From the NCBI GenBank assembly GCA_963854835.1, contig OY978528.1, positions 52,114,508-52,178,507 of the forward strand: DNA of 64,000 nt. The letters are read 5' to 3'. The position numbers and the translations under genes were made by a program. The stretch is from Megamerina dolium. Taxonomy: Eukaryota > Arthropoda > Insecta > Diptera > Megamerinidae. The notes under the pieces are model-generated. The model saw only the letters and a list, made by a program, of their open reading frames with translations. It was not told the origin of the DNA and searched no databases. Of the stretch, positions 24,432-34,020 are shown piece by piece (position 1 is the stretch's first letter; each line of letters begins with the position of its first letter).

Positions 24432-24773
24432 GTCACTCTAAACGTCCCAAAGCGCTGAGAGGACACTCTTAGACCAGAAAAGCCCTTTGTGATACCACTG
24501 AGCTTCACTTCCAGTACTGTTGTGCGTGTTAAGCAGCGTGTTCCCTTCTAATACTGTCCACGCACAGGAACTGCTTATGTAAACCACTTCTGACCGGCAG
24601 AATCCTTGTGACCCTACATTTTCTCAGAGCTCTTTTCACGGCAAAGTGTTTCTGCCGAAAGATGGGTACCATTCGAAAGAAAACTTTTTTGATATTAAAG
24701 TTGTCACAGTCGGTGATTGAATCCACGACCTGCGAATCAGAAGGCCAATACTCTAACCACTAAGCTACGACAC
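24432..24773 (-). mobile_element. SINE, second subfamily
   Basis: The head is at the right end (rc of TAAGCTACGACACGC) with the tRNA-like B-box region about 24715-24725. The 3' half contains the GGTATCACAAAGGGC segment, the CTAAGAGTGTCCTCTCA segment and an acgtttag end, matching the 11.6 and 36.5 kb copies rather than the main subfamily. Diverged; no target duplication identified. Confidence 0.8.
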
Positions 24774-25385
24774 GCATCTCACCCATCACACCTGATTCCA
24801 ATAGACCTTTCTATTGAACAAACAGCACCCATGAATGCAGTCAGGGTGTGCGCCTTTAAATAAGTATTGCGGGAAGATTCATTCAGCCCATACAGCACAC
24901 TTACATACAGATGTTTGAAGTGTATCTTATGGAATTTTTTGCAAACTATACTACAGAGGGGATTCACATAAATCCAAATGCTTACCCAATCAATTAAATT
25001 GGGCATTCCTCAATACAATGTTCGACAACGCGATATTCCCAGAGATGAGCTCTAAAATTCGCCGAGAGGTCTTGCCGATTCAACAACATCGACTCAATTC
25101 TATTCATTGTAGAATTTTTCAATACACCGCTCAACATCTTAACAGTTATCCTATTGCTTGGAATGAGACAAAGTGATCAAAAGTGCCAAGGGTTCTCGGA
25201 GATTCGACGCCATCGACTCGACTCTATCGACAGTATGACATTTGTCGTTGACCCTTAGTCATATACAGTAAATGAAGAAAGCTTTCCACGATTTGTAGAA
25301 AAGAGCAGTTATGTCAGTCATTAATTACAGGAAAAGAAGTTGAAACTAAAACGACTGAATCGCCATCTTCCAAATTGCACCCAAG
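24774..25385. other. Unassigned sequence with a weak local duplication
   Basis: Around 25055-25120 and 25190-25250 there are related phrases (gccgagaggtcttgccgattc / tctcggagattcgacgcc, then catcgactca / catcgactcg). They suggest an old ~135-bp duplication. No coding content recognised. Confidence 0.35.
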
Positions 25386-25955
25386 GTCAATGAAACAACG
25401 GGTCTGGTGCTGTTTTCGCAGGGTAACGTGTGTAACTGCCTCAACCGGCAATCCTTGTTGACTTGTTGAACTCATCGCAAGTCAACTCACTGGACGTTAT
25501 ATAGTTTGTTCTGCGCGCTATGTGATGGCACCTTCACTCTGTAATAAGGGTGCCATCATGTAGCTAACTCTGCTTGCTATGCGACGTCACCTTCATTTTT
25601 TAATGGGGGTCCTCCACGTGGCGACCTCCATGGCCTCAGATAAGGACCACCCCTTTTGTAAATGACCCCGCAAAAGAAATGAGGACCACGACTTACGGAT
25701 ATGCACCTTCACACCTGTGAATGAACGGCTGGCAACAATCCGCATTAAGGCAACATTTTTAAACGATATCAAAATCGTGCTTGGTGACTTCAATTCCAGG
25801 GTGGGCAAAGAAGGTACCTTTGGTACAACTGTCGGAAAATTCAGCCTCCACCAGAACACCTCCGATAACGGAATGAAGCTGATCGACTTCACCGCAGCAC
25901 GAAACATGATAATTGGTAGTACCAGATTTCAGCATCTCGACTTCCATAAAGCGAG

Positions 25956-26338
25956 GTCTCCAGATCAACGCACGAAACAACAAATTGATCACGTGATGAA
26001 GTGAAATGCAAGATGTGAAAAACTCTGCGTGCAGGTGTCACGCGAACTGTTAAGGAGCAGTAAAGAGAAAAGATGAGTGAGAACAGAGACGTATTTTTAG
26101 GCTAAGGAGAGAGAGCTAGAAGAGGACGATGCAGAACGACGTGGCGAGCACTGTCTCCAGATCAACGCACGAAAAAACAAATTGATCACGTGATGAAGTG
26201 AAATGCAAGATGTGAAAAACTCTGCGTGCAGGTGTCACGCGAACTGTTAAGGAGCAGTAAAGAGAAAAGATGAGTGAGAACAGAGACGTATTTTTAGGCT
26301 AAGAAGAGAGAGCTAAAAGAGGACGGTGCAGAACGACG
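25956..26338 (+). repeat. 197-bp tandem duplication inside the RTE-type copy
   Basis: 25956-26152 is followed immediately by a near-identical copy at 26153-26338, starting at gtctccagatcaacgcacga. Only a few substitutions separate them (for example ctaaggaga/ctaagaaga), so the event is recent relative to the decay of the element. Confidence 0.92.
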
Positions 26339-26368
26339 CTAGACGACGCTAGACGACGCTAGACGACG
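26339..26368 (+). repeat. Three tandem CTAGACGACG decamers
   Basis: The unit ctagacgacg occurs three times, seeded by the agaacgacg that ends the preceding duplicated unit. Replication slippage is the simple explanation. Confidence 0.9.
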
Positions 26369-26525
26369 CAGAAAAGGAAGACCTAACCTATGGTGAAAAG
26401 GTCAAGTACTGGAGAACTGGGTATTTCGAACTGGCGCCAACTAGCGAAAGAAAGAGCTCGCTGGCGAAGCATGCTAGATTCGGACTAAATTGATTTTCGG
26501 TTGAAATGGCCACATAAGGAAGGAA

Positions 26526-27089
26526 GGAAGGACCCAAAGACACCCTTTGCCTAAACATATCCTAACCAAGTAGTGTATGGTTTCGTAATATCCTCATAAA
26601 AGCGAAGATATTGCCGCACTTTACTGTGATGTTTAATATAAGCAGCTTTGTCAGCTCAAACATTTCAGACAATGGGCAATCTTCATTATGTGCGTTTGTT
26701 ATATTCCTAAATTTAACAAAGTTTTTCTTTTCTTTTTATTCCTACTTGATTTCATTGTCTTTTGATGTGAAATTTATGGGCTTCTCTCAATAAGAGCGCA
26801 CTAAAGTTTATATCTCAAGGAAAAGGACTACAGACTATAAAGTTTATTGCTAAGCATACATACAGAGGTACAAGTTGTTTGTTTGGTTGGTTGATTGCAT
26901 GGAATTGTTACTTTATTTTTTCGGTTTGTAATTTAGGCTTTTACATAAAACACATACTTGAAATATTCGTACTTACACTCTACATGTACTTACACTCTCG
27001 TATGTATTTCAATTTGAATTTTAAGCGAACATGTTATTATATTTTGGGTGATAAAGCAAATGAAATGTAAATGAAAAATTTTGCTCGTT
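26526..27089. other. 3' flank of the secreted glycoprotein gene
   Basis: No coding sequence recognised. Read on the minus strand it follows the TAA of the gene and should contain its 3' UTR. AATAAA on that strand occurs at 26912-26917. Confidence 0.4.
26912..26917 (-). terminator. Candidate poly(A) signal of the secreted glycoprotein gene
   Basis: AATAAA on the minus strand, about 175 bp after the stop codon. Other hexamer variants are present in this AT-rich flank, so its use is only a suggestion. Confidence 0.35.
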
Positions 27090-28596
27090 TTAAAAACTAA
27101 AAAATCCAAAAACCTTTTTAGCAAAATTATATATGGGTTCTGGAATTTCAAGCTCGAAAACAATTGAAGTTTTCTCGTTGGTCTCTCCCACATCGACTGA
27201 CTTTTGCTTTTGTTCCACTTCCTGGTTGGTTGGTTGGTACGATTCATCCATGACAATTTGAATTGGTGGTGTTACTTTAGGTTTCTCCATTTTTGCTTCT
27301 TCCACCCTTTTCGTATCGCTCGCTATTGAATTTCGTTGCTGCTGCTGTTGTTGCATGATTATTTGCTGCTGTTGCATCAATTTTGCATACTTTAATGGAA
27401 AAAAGAAATGAAACATTTTATTCTGCATCATGGTAGTGCCATTCAGGACATTTGTATAGTTGTAGACCTTGTGAAATGGTTTGCGATGAATGATACCAGT
27501 TTGATTAGTGGAACTTATAGTTGCGTTAATGGCAGGATATTTATTGTATCGACCTCTTGTGTATGAGGATATACCATCATTTGCATTGCTCAATAAACGA
27601 CTAAATCCAAAACGTGTCATGTTGAAAGTTTGCAATAAATTGTTGTACAAATTATCTGGAACTACGAAAAGACTTAAACCGAAGAAACTTTGATTTTGCG
27701 GCGGAGATGTTGTGAAATTTTGCGCATTAAAAGAGAATATGGGTATTATTGGTGCCATTAGATTGTAATACCATGGTTTGGGAGTTCTCGTCGTCGTTGG
27801 TACCGATTGTTGTTCGGTGATGTTGTCCGTCGTCGGTTCAACTGGAGTTGCTGTCGTTGCTGCGTCTACATTCGAAGCATCAGGATTGTTCGACTCCGTA
27901 ATTATGTGATTAGTTGTTAGTTCATTGTCCTCAATTATTAAATCTGTGGTGGTCACAGTTGACATATCTACATTTTGATAGTTTTCTGTTGCAATATGCT
28001 CAATTCCTGAAGAAATGTTGCTTGCTTCAATCAGATTCCTATTCACTGAATGTTCACTAGTTAATTCATTGATATGTTGCAGCGTCTGTGTCAGTTCGTC
28101 ATCAAGTAATGTATTCGGATTCTTTACAATTACCGGTTCTAAAACTGAACCAAGTTCTAATGGTAATTTTGTAAATCTATCGGTAATAATATCTTTTGGC
28201 TCACGAATTTCATTAACTTCTTTGACATTTTCAGTTTCGAAATTCACTTTATCATATATAACATCAACATTTTCGGTATTTTTAGCGTCTGGCGTTGGCT
28301 TGGGTTCGATTATATATTTTTGTGTTATTTTTGGAGCTTCTTCAGTTTTTAGCGAGACCATTGTAGCTGTCGGAAATATTTCATTTTCACTAATACTACT
28401 AGTTATCGGTTCAATTTCCTCAGCTGTTAATGTCTGACGTCGTATAATAACATGAGCATGCAGGTTGGTGACGAGTAGTGCCAAGCCCATATAAAATATT
28501 ATTAACAAATTATTATTTTCGTTGCGCTGTAAATAATATATTGCAATTGCTTATGAAACATTTTGTTTAACCAAAATCAATTTATGTCCTTACCAT
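27090..28596 (-). CDS. Secreted Thr/Asn/Gln-rich glycoprotein, start codon alone in exon 1
   Basis: Proposed CDS is complement(join(27090..28526, 28594..28596)), 479 residues. Exon 1 contributes only ATG, followed directly by GTAAGG. After a 67-bp intron ending TTTACAG, exon 2 opens RNENNNLLIIFYMGLALL, giving a classic signal peptide with probable cleavage near LHA|HV (about residue 25). The first in-frame ATG inside exon 2 lies within that hydrophobic core, so the spliced start is far better. The mature protein is acidic and Thr/Asn/Glu-rich up to about residue 240. It then has a more hydrophobic middle (PWYYNLMAPIIPIFSF, FFGLSLFVVPDNLY), at least nine N-x-S/T sites, a Gln tract at about 386-399 and an aromatic C-terminus ending KKVFGFFSF. 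No enzymatic domain or Cys framework is present. A matrix, cuticle, eggshell or salivary-type role is possible, but I do not recognise the family. It is the longest intact host-like frame in the window. Confidence 0.82.
28527..28593 (-). other. 67-bp intron directly after the start codon
   Basis: On the minus strand it starts GTAAGGAC and ends ATTATTTACAG. Length and signals fit the modal dipteran short intron. It is phase 0 and interrupts the gene between codons 1 and 2. Confidence 0.75.
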
Positions 28597-28643
28597 ATTG
28601 AACTGAATCGAAGAACTAAGCGATTTTGGAAAAATGCAAAAGG

Positions 28644-28651
28644 TTTTTATA
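28644..28651 (-). promoter_or_regulatory. TATA box of the secreted glycoprotein gene
   Basis: TATAAAAA on the minus strand, 48 bp before the ATG. Transcription would be expected near CTTAGTTC (28620-28613), about 31-34 bp downstream and close to the insect initiator consensus. This leaves a short 5' UTR of roughly 20 nt. A TCAGTT at 28606-28601 is a second candidate initiator. Confidence 0.6.
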
Positions 28652-28835
28652 GCTAAACTATGAGTATAGTTATACCGGAAGAAGCACTTTAACCTTACTT
28701 ATATGATTGGTATATACAATTTACAAATAGAAGAAAATGTCTGAAGGAAATTCCTTTTTCAATTATCCATTTCAAGATAAGGTAATGGTATTTACTAGGT
28801 AAGTAATTGCTTATATAACTATGAGTAGGTAGTAT

Positions 28836-29195
28836 ATATGGGTGACGTAGCTCAGTGGTTAGTGTGTTCGCCTTCTGATCTGTAGGTCGTGGTTCAATAC
28901 CCGGCTGATGCATAACAAATTTTATATCGAAAAGATTTTTCTTTGCCCACCTGTCGGCAAGCAATTGGCAATTCTTCCGACAGTAACAACTTGCCATGAA
29001 AAGGCTTCTAAAAGAACTCTGTGACAAAGCTCAGAAAAAGTGATGTCTCAAGTGTTCACCCGTTCGGAACCGGCTAAAATAAGTAGGTCCATTCTAATAC
29101 TGTCCAAAATTTAAGACGCACAACAGTAATAGAAGAGAAGCTCGGCCAATGAGCCCTTTGGGGCTTTAAGTGCCACATATTTATTTTTTTTTTTT
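28836..29195 (+). mobile_element. tRNA-derived SINE (main subfamily), plus strand
   Basis: Head GGGTGACGTAGCTCAGTGG, B-box GGTTCAATACCCGGC, complete body and a TATTTATTTTTTTTTTTTT tail. TAGGTAGTAT is duplicated exactly at 28826-28835 and 29196-29205. It lies about 190 bp upstream of the promoter of the secreted glycoprotein gene, in the opposite orientation. Confidence 0.94.
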
Positions 29196-29205
29196 TAGGT
29201 AGTAT

Positions 29206-30920
29206 TATAAAATTTCAGAGACCGTAATCACTATAAAAATATGTAAAAAAAAAATACAATTCTCTGATATTAATTTAAGTAGAGCTCTTTCACATCTTCT
29301 TACTTTTACTTAGTTCTGTTTTGAATTATATTGAGCGGTTATACTTCATATTGAATTTGGATATCAAGATATCTCTGAAATATGTGAACAATTCTGGGGT
29401 TCATTTCTTGAACTCCTCTACAAATCGAGTGTATACTAAAAACGATATTTTATATACAAATTATTTATCATAATCACAATATGATCCCATTTAAGTCTGA
29501 TTGTTTGTTGGATGTGCCATTAATTGGATGACTTCAATAATAATTTTCATCTCCAAAAACGAATAATAGCATTCAGAATAAATTAATATGTTTGCAGAAA
29601 ACATAAAATACATATGAGCATTTGTATACGGGTATTTGTATCCAAAGCATGAAATAGAAGAAAATAATCCTACGGTTTATCAAATATTCACAATGAATGA
29701 AAATCGAACGGCAAACCAATTATTAACTACTCATACTACTATAGAACCAACAAATAATTATCATAATAAATATGTATTGCGCATCTCCTCCAATGATACT
29801 AATGATGATTGACCATATGTACGAATGAACAGTACGTGCCTAACAGCAATAGAAAAGTTTTTCTGTATGCATACTATAACTATGGCATCGGTAGAGATGA
29901 TTTTGCTGAAAATCCTACATACTCGTACGTATATTACCTTAAACAATAAATGTTCGGATGAGAGAGCAAAACAAATAAACGAACGAAGGAATGAATGATT
30001 GATTGAATGAATGGCCAAAGTCAATGACTAATTACTTATTCATTAAAATTTGCAACGATGGTATCAACATCAATATCAATAACATTCAACTATATACGAG
30101 TATGTATGTAGGTAGCAATGTGAGCAATAATAACACCATCACGAGAGATAACATCATTAGAGGAAACGAACCATGGGAAATAAGGATAGATCTACATCCT
30201 GAACAAAATACAATTTCCATTAAAGTCAATCGATATTTGTGTCTAAAAATTTGTCTAAATGTTTCTAGTAGGTTTTATATTAAAGACGAAATACGTTCTT
30301 TAAGTCTGCATTTTGTGAAACCGTTTCGCTTTCATCTACATACCGAATATGGTTGCCATGGTAGAGCGGGGCTCATCCATTTCTTGCAAAATTATTTATT
30401 CCAACAATGTTAATTTACAAAACAAATATAACTGTCCCAGACATACGTAAGTTAAGTCGGTTTCACGTTAAATATTTTTAACGACTTTGTACGGGAGTGG
30501 ACGTGTCTGGCAGAATTATCTCTGCATAATCTAAGTTTAAAATATATTCGTTATCTAAGGCGAAGAATTTCGCAAGTTATGTGGATTTAAAAATTTAAGA
30601 TAACTGAGCGACTTTGTATGTGATTTAGATTAAAATTTAGGCGCGGCTTGCTGGTTCCTTGCAAGTTGCTTACAAATGACAATTTAAACTCTATGTTAAT
30701 TCTGATTGTTTTAATGTAAAGAATAATTATGTAAAACAAATTCAAGGTTTTGTATGGGCTATATAACGCCCCAGGGCATCCTCTATAAGAGGGTGAAGGA
30801 TGTGACAATCCCACAGCTGCCCTAGTCTAAGGTGGAACAGTATATGCCGATAGATGCATGGCCGTGGGGGTGCACGGTAATAAATATGCGAACTCAGAAT
30901 ACCTGCCGCCCTTCTGTTTT
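29206..30920. other. Intergenic sequence with a dispersed-repeat fragment
   Basis: About 30330-30760 contains phrases (actttgtatg, gcgcggcttgctggttccttgcaag, ttttgtatggg) shared with the ~310-bp array at 19.6-20.3 kb. Nothing else recognised; the 30003-30413 frame has no motif. Confidence 0.4.
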
Positions 30921-30929
30921 AAGCTAAGC

Positions 30930-31480
30930 TTCCCTTGGCAATCTGGCTCTACCAAGGGTGATTTCTACTTCCAGACTACTCGTGCGCGTCACCTACATGA
31001 CAAAGGGCTCAAGGAAGCACGCATTCTTTTTTACTTAGACAGCCAAGCTGCCATCAAATCTCTCTCCTCATGGGAGTTCTCCTCAAAACTAGTCTCCGAA
31101 TGCTTACTTTCTTTCTGACCAGAGCATTTATGCGGTATAAGCTGGACATCGGCCAAAGCTATGTTAGAAAAACATTATCACGACAAATACCTACTACAGT
31201 GGACAAATTCGACAGGTCTTCGCCAAGGAAAAACTCTCATCAGCTTCGATGCAGATTTTGACAGAATTAGTCTTAGCAGAACAAATTTACGCCTAATAAC
31301 CGGCTATCTCTCAGGACATAACTGGTTAAAATACCACCTCCACAAAAATGGGACTATCCTCTGATACGGAGTGTATATTCTGTCTGGAGGAGGATGAAAC
31401 ATCGATCCACATCTTTTGCGAATGTCCTGCATTTGGTAGGCTTTGCCTCAAACCCTTTATCCTCAGGTATATAGCTATTT
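30930..31480 (+). mobile_element. LINE 3' fragment: RNase H and Cys/His tail
   Basis: Frames give pieces in the order expected for the C-terminal end of an R1/LOA/I-group LINE. First comes YLDSQAAIKSL (RNase H, about 31039-31070). Next is a TNLRLITGYLSGHNWLKYHL segment (about 31278-31340). Then comes the zinc-knuckle-like CIFCLEEDETSIHIFCECPAF (about 31372-31434). At least two frameshifts and stops interrupt it. Upstream reverse-transcriptase sequence is not present. Exact clade is uncertain without a search. Confidence 0.75.
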
Positions 31481-31582
31481 TTATGTAATGTGTTTTTCTC
31501 CATTAGATAATTATTTTTAGGTATCGGATACCAAGAAATAGGTAAATTGTGTAAAATGCATTTAAATGAAATCTATATATTA

Positions 31583-31642
31583 GAATTATAATGAATGAGA
31601 ATAAATTGTTTGATTTGTACCCAAGTTCGAATCGCGGCGAAT
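31583..31642 (+). repeat. Dispersed repeat with tRNA B-box-like motif
   Basis: The phrase attataatgaatgagaataa, then attgtttgatttgtaccc and aagttcgaatcgcggcga, recurs in altered form at 43682-43752 (+), 43782-43829 (+) and 44251-44314 (-). GTTCGAATC resembles a tRNA B-box, hinting at a second tRNA-related repeat, but no A-box was recognised at the right distance. Confidence 0.6.
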
Positions 31643-32940
31643 AGCTAAATGGATACATCCTAAAATATTGAATGAAAATAGATTGTTCTTTATTTGCTTA
31701 AACGCCATATTAAATTCGCCAGTTGTAACAAAGGAACGTAGATAGAAGTGGAACGAGTTGCTGGTCCCTTAGAACTAGTGAATTCAATAGTTTCGAAGTA
31801 ATCATTTTCACTGCAGACACTCTTACCTTCACATAGGTACATATTCATCTATACATGTTGCTCTAATTTAGATGAAGTAATGCAATTGACTTCTACGGAC
31901 GATTGGATTTCATACTTCAAAACATAAAATAAATATAAGTATCTTTATGTATGTAGAATGTTAACCTAAATAAAGATGAATTTTCAAAATAGAAATAAAA
32001 TTTCAAGAGATACTTATATTGCAAATATCAATAGGATATTATATGTATGATGAAAAAATAAATAAACGAGATGGTAAATATTAGGATGATTTATTCGTAT
32101 ATACTACGTATGTACATAAAAAGGATAACATTATGATAATGAATAATAAGAACTTTATTACATATACTTACTTATGTACATTTATTTAGCAAAACTGAAA
32201 TAATGATTAACAGGATGTTTTCTCCTATGTAACTTTGTACTTAGGTATGGCCGCCTTTTTAGCAGCGCCCTCTCAATATAATATTTGATCATCCAAAAAA
32301 AATACGATTGGTTTACAACAATAATTGCATTAAATTATATATTCATGAACATTTAAAATTCAATATAATGGGATATTGTAAGACATATTAGAAGATATTA
32401 GTGCAAAGGAGGATGTAGAAAATTGATCTTCTTTTATTTAAAAATTTCCCCTCGTTTAAGTGACCTTAATTTAGTTGATGATTACGCATTTATCGAATAA
32501 TTTTCTATATACATACAGAAGCACATGAAACTGGCGCTCTCATATTGAATAAGCTACAATATAAATAACCAACACGCATATGGGGTTTTCTCAGAAAAGG
32601 TTTATCAAAACTGAAAAATATGAACACGTCCTAATACTTATTTTACTTATATACAATAATTTAGCTTAAATGCACAAATATTAATATATATTAAATATTA
32701 AATATAAATAAGTAAATTAATGTATGTATATTTTTTTTCATCATAAAATTGATATTGTCTGTGAGGGTTATATGGAAGGAGGTTTTCTCAGTTATCACTC
32801 ATCCATTCTCAATACTTGACATTATATTGAAATTATATTATATTAATTATATTAACTATTATATATCACATTTCAGCATTATACGTCATAGAGTTCAGCT
32901 CAGGAAGTAGGCTTTATATAATGATTATTAATTGTTCTTT
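31643..32940. other. Intergenic sequence, nothing recognised
   Basis: AT-rich, without domain-bearing frames or identifiable mobile-element sequence. Confidence 0.4.
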
Positions 32941-34015
32941 ATAGCCTAGACAGACGGCAGCCTAATTCCGGATTACCGGCGCACTTAATCCGAATAAAAT
33001 AATAACCTGACAGACGGCAGTATTGCGGATTAACTAAACGGCTGATTGCTGTTTTATTAGGTCTGCTCACTTACATTACTATCACTATCAATTTCTGTCA
33101 TCTGTCACTCTCGATATGAGAAAATCTACAAGAATTCGTGAACTGAAAACTATCAGAAACTTGTAAATTGACATTCACTGTTCGTAATTGACAGCTGGAT
33201 TTATTTGTTCGCCAACACTTTTGATGTTGAAAACTGTTAACAATTGTGGAAAGTTTTTTGTTAGCGAACACACCTAATATTTTGTAAAAAGGATCGAGAA
33301 AAATTCACAATAGACAATTTTCAGCAGTGTTGCCATAGCAAATTGTCCTAATCCTCTTTTATTTTAAGAATTAATAGCCTAGACAGACGGCAGCCTAATT
33401 CCGGATTACCGAGTTAATTCGAATTAACTCTGGCATTAACTGCAGCTAATCCGCATAAACTCTATGAGTTAATTCTCAAAATAAAAGAGGATTAGGGCAA
33501 TTTGCGATGGCAACACTGCTGAAATTTGTCTATTGTAAATTTTTCTCCATCCATTTTACAAAATATTAGGTGTGTTCGCTAACAAAAAACTTTCAAGATT
33601 TGTTTACAGTTTTCAATATGAAAAGTGTTGGCGAACAAATAAATCCAGCTGTCAATTACGAACGGTGAATGTTGTAAATTGACATTCACCGTTCGTAATT
33701 TCTGATAGTTTTCAGTTCACGTACTTCTTGTAGATTTTCTCATATCGAGAGTGATAGAAGACAGAAATTGATAGTGATAGTAATGTAAGTGGACAGACCT
33801 AATAAAACAGCAATCAGCCGTTTAGTTAATCCGCAATATTGCCGTCTGTCAGGTTATTATTTTATTCGGATTAAGTGCGCCGGTAATCCGGAATTAGGCT
33901 GCCGTCTGTCTAGGCTATAACTCATAGAGTTTATGCGGATTAGCTGCAGTTAATGCCCGAGTTAATTCGAATTAACTCGGTAATCCGGAATTAGTCTGCC
34001 GTCTGTCTAGGCTAT
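32941..34015. mobile_element. Nested foldback elements with interlocking inverted arms
   Basis: Four blocks run X (32941-33371), Y (33374-33476), X' (33473-33918) and Y' (33919-34015). X' is the inverted copy of X and Y' the inverted copy of Y. The shared terminus ATAGCCTAGACAGACGGCAG starts X and Y and, inverted, ends X' and Y'. GACAGACGGCAG or its complement occurs six times in total. Y-X'-Y' (33376-34013, 638 bp) is flanked by ATTAAT on both sides (33370-33375, 34014-34019). It can be read as one element inserted into X, an older partial copy in the opposite orientation. Y and Y' each contain a palindrome around gttaattcgaattaac. No transposase is encoded. The family is not one I recognise. 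Confidence 0.85.
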
Positions 34016-34020
34016 TAATT

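Larger units (their letters stand above)
25386..26525 (+). mobile_element. RTE-type LINE, endonuclease kept, reverse transcriptase deleted
   Basis: The 5' part (25400-25620) matches the 3.1 kb copy, including the hairpin. The frame 25717-26004 encodes an APE-type endonuclease segment. KIVLGDFNSRVGKE carries the conserved DFN, followed by SDNGMKLIDFTAARNM and a C-terminal QIDHV box. Downstream there is no reverse transcriptase; instead come a 197-bp tandem duplication and a decamer array. The element then resumes at its 3' end with KGRPNLWWK-like sequence, NWRQLAKERARWRSMLDSD and a stop (about 26365-26487), then a GGAAGGAAGG tail (about 26517-26530). Together with the 3.1 kb copy it shows reciprocal internal deletions of one family. 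Confidence 0.8.

Noticed and set aside
28015..28437. 140-codon plus-strand frame with Ser/Leu-rich hydrophobic segments
   Set aside because: Antisense shadow of the secreted glycoprotein exon.
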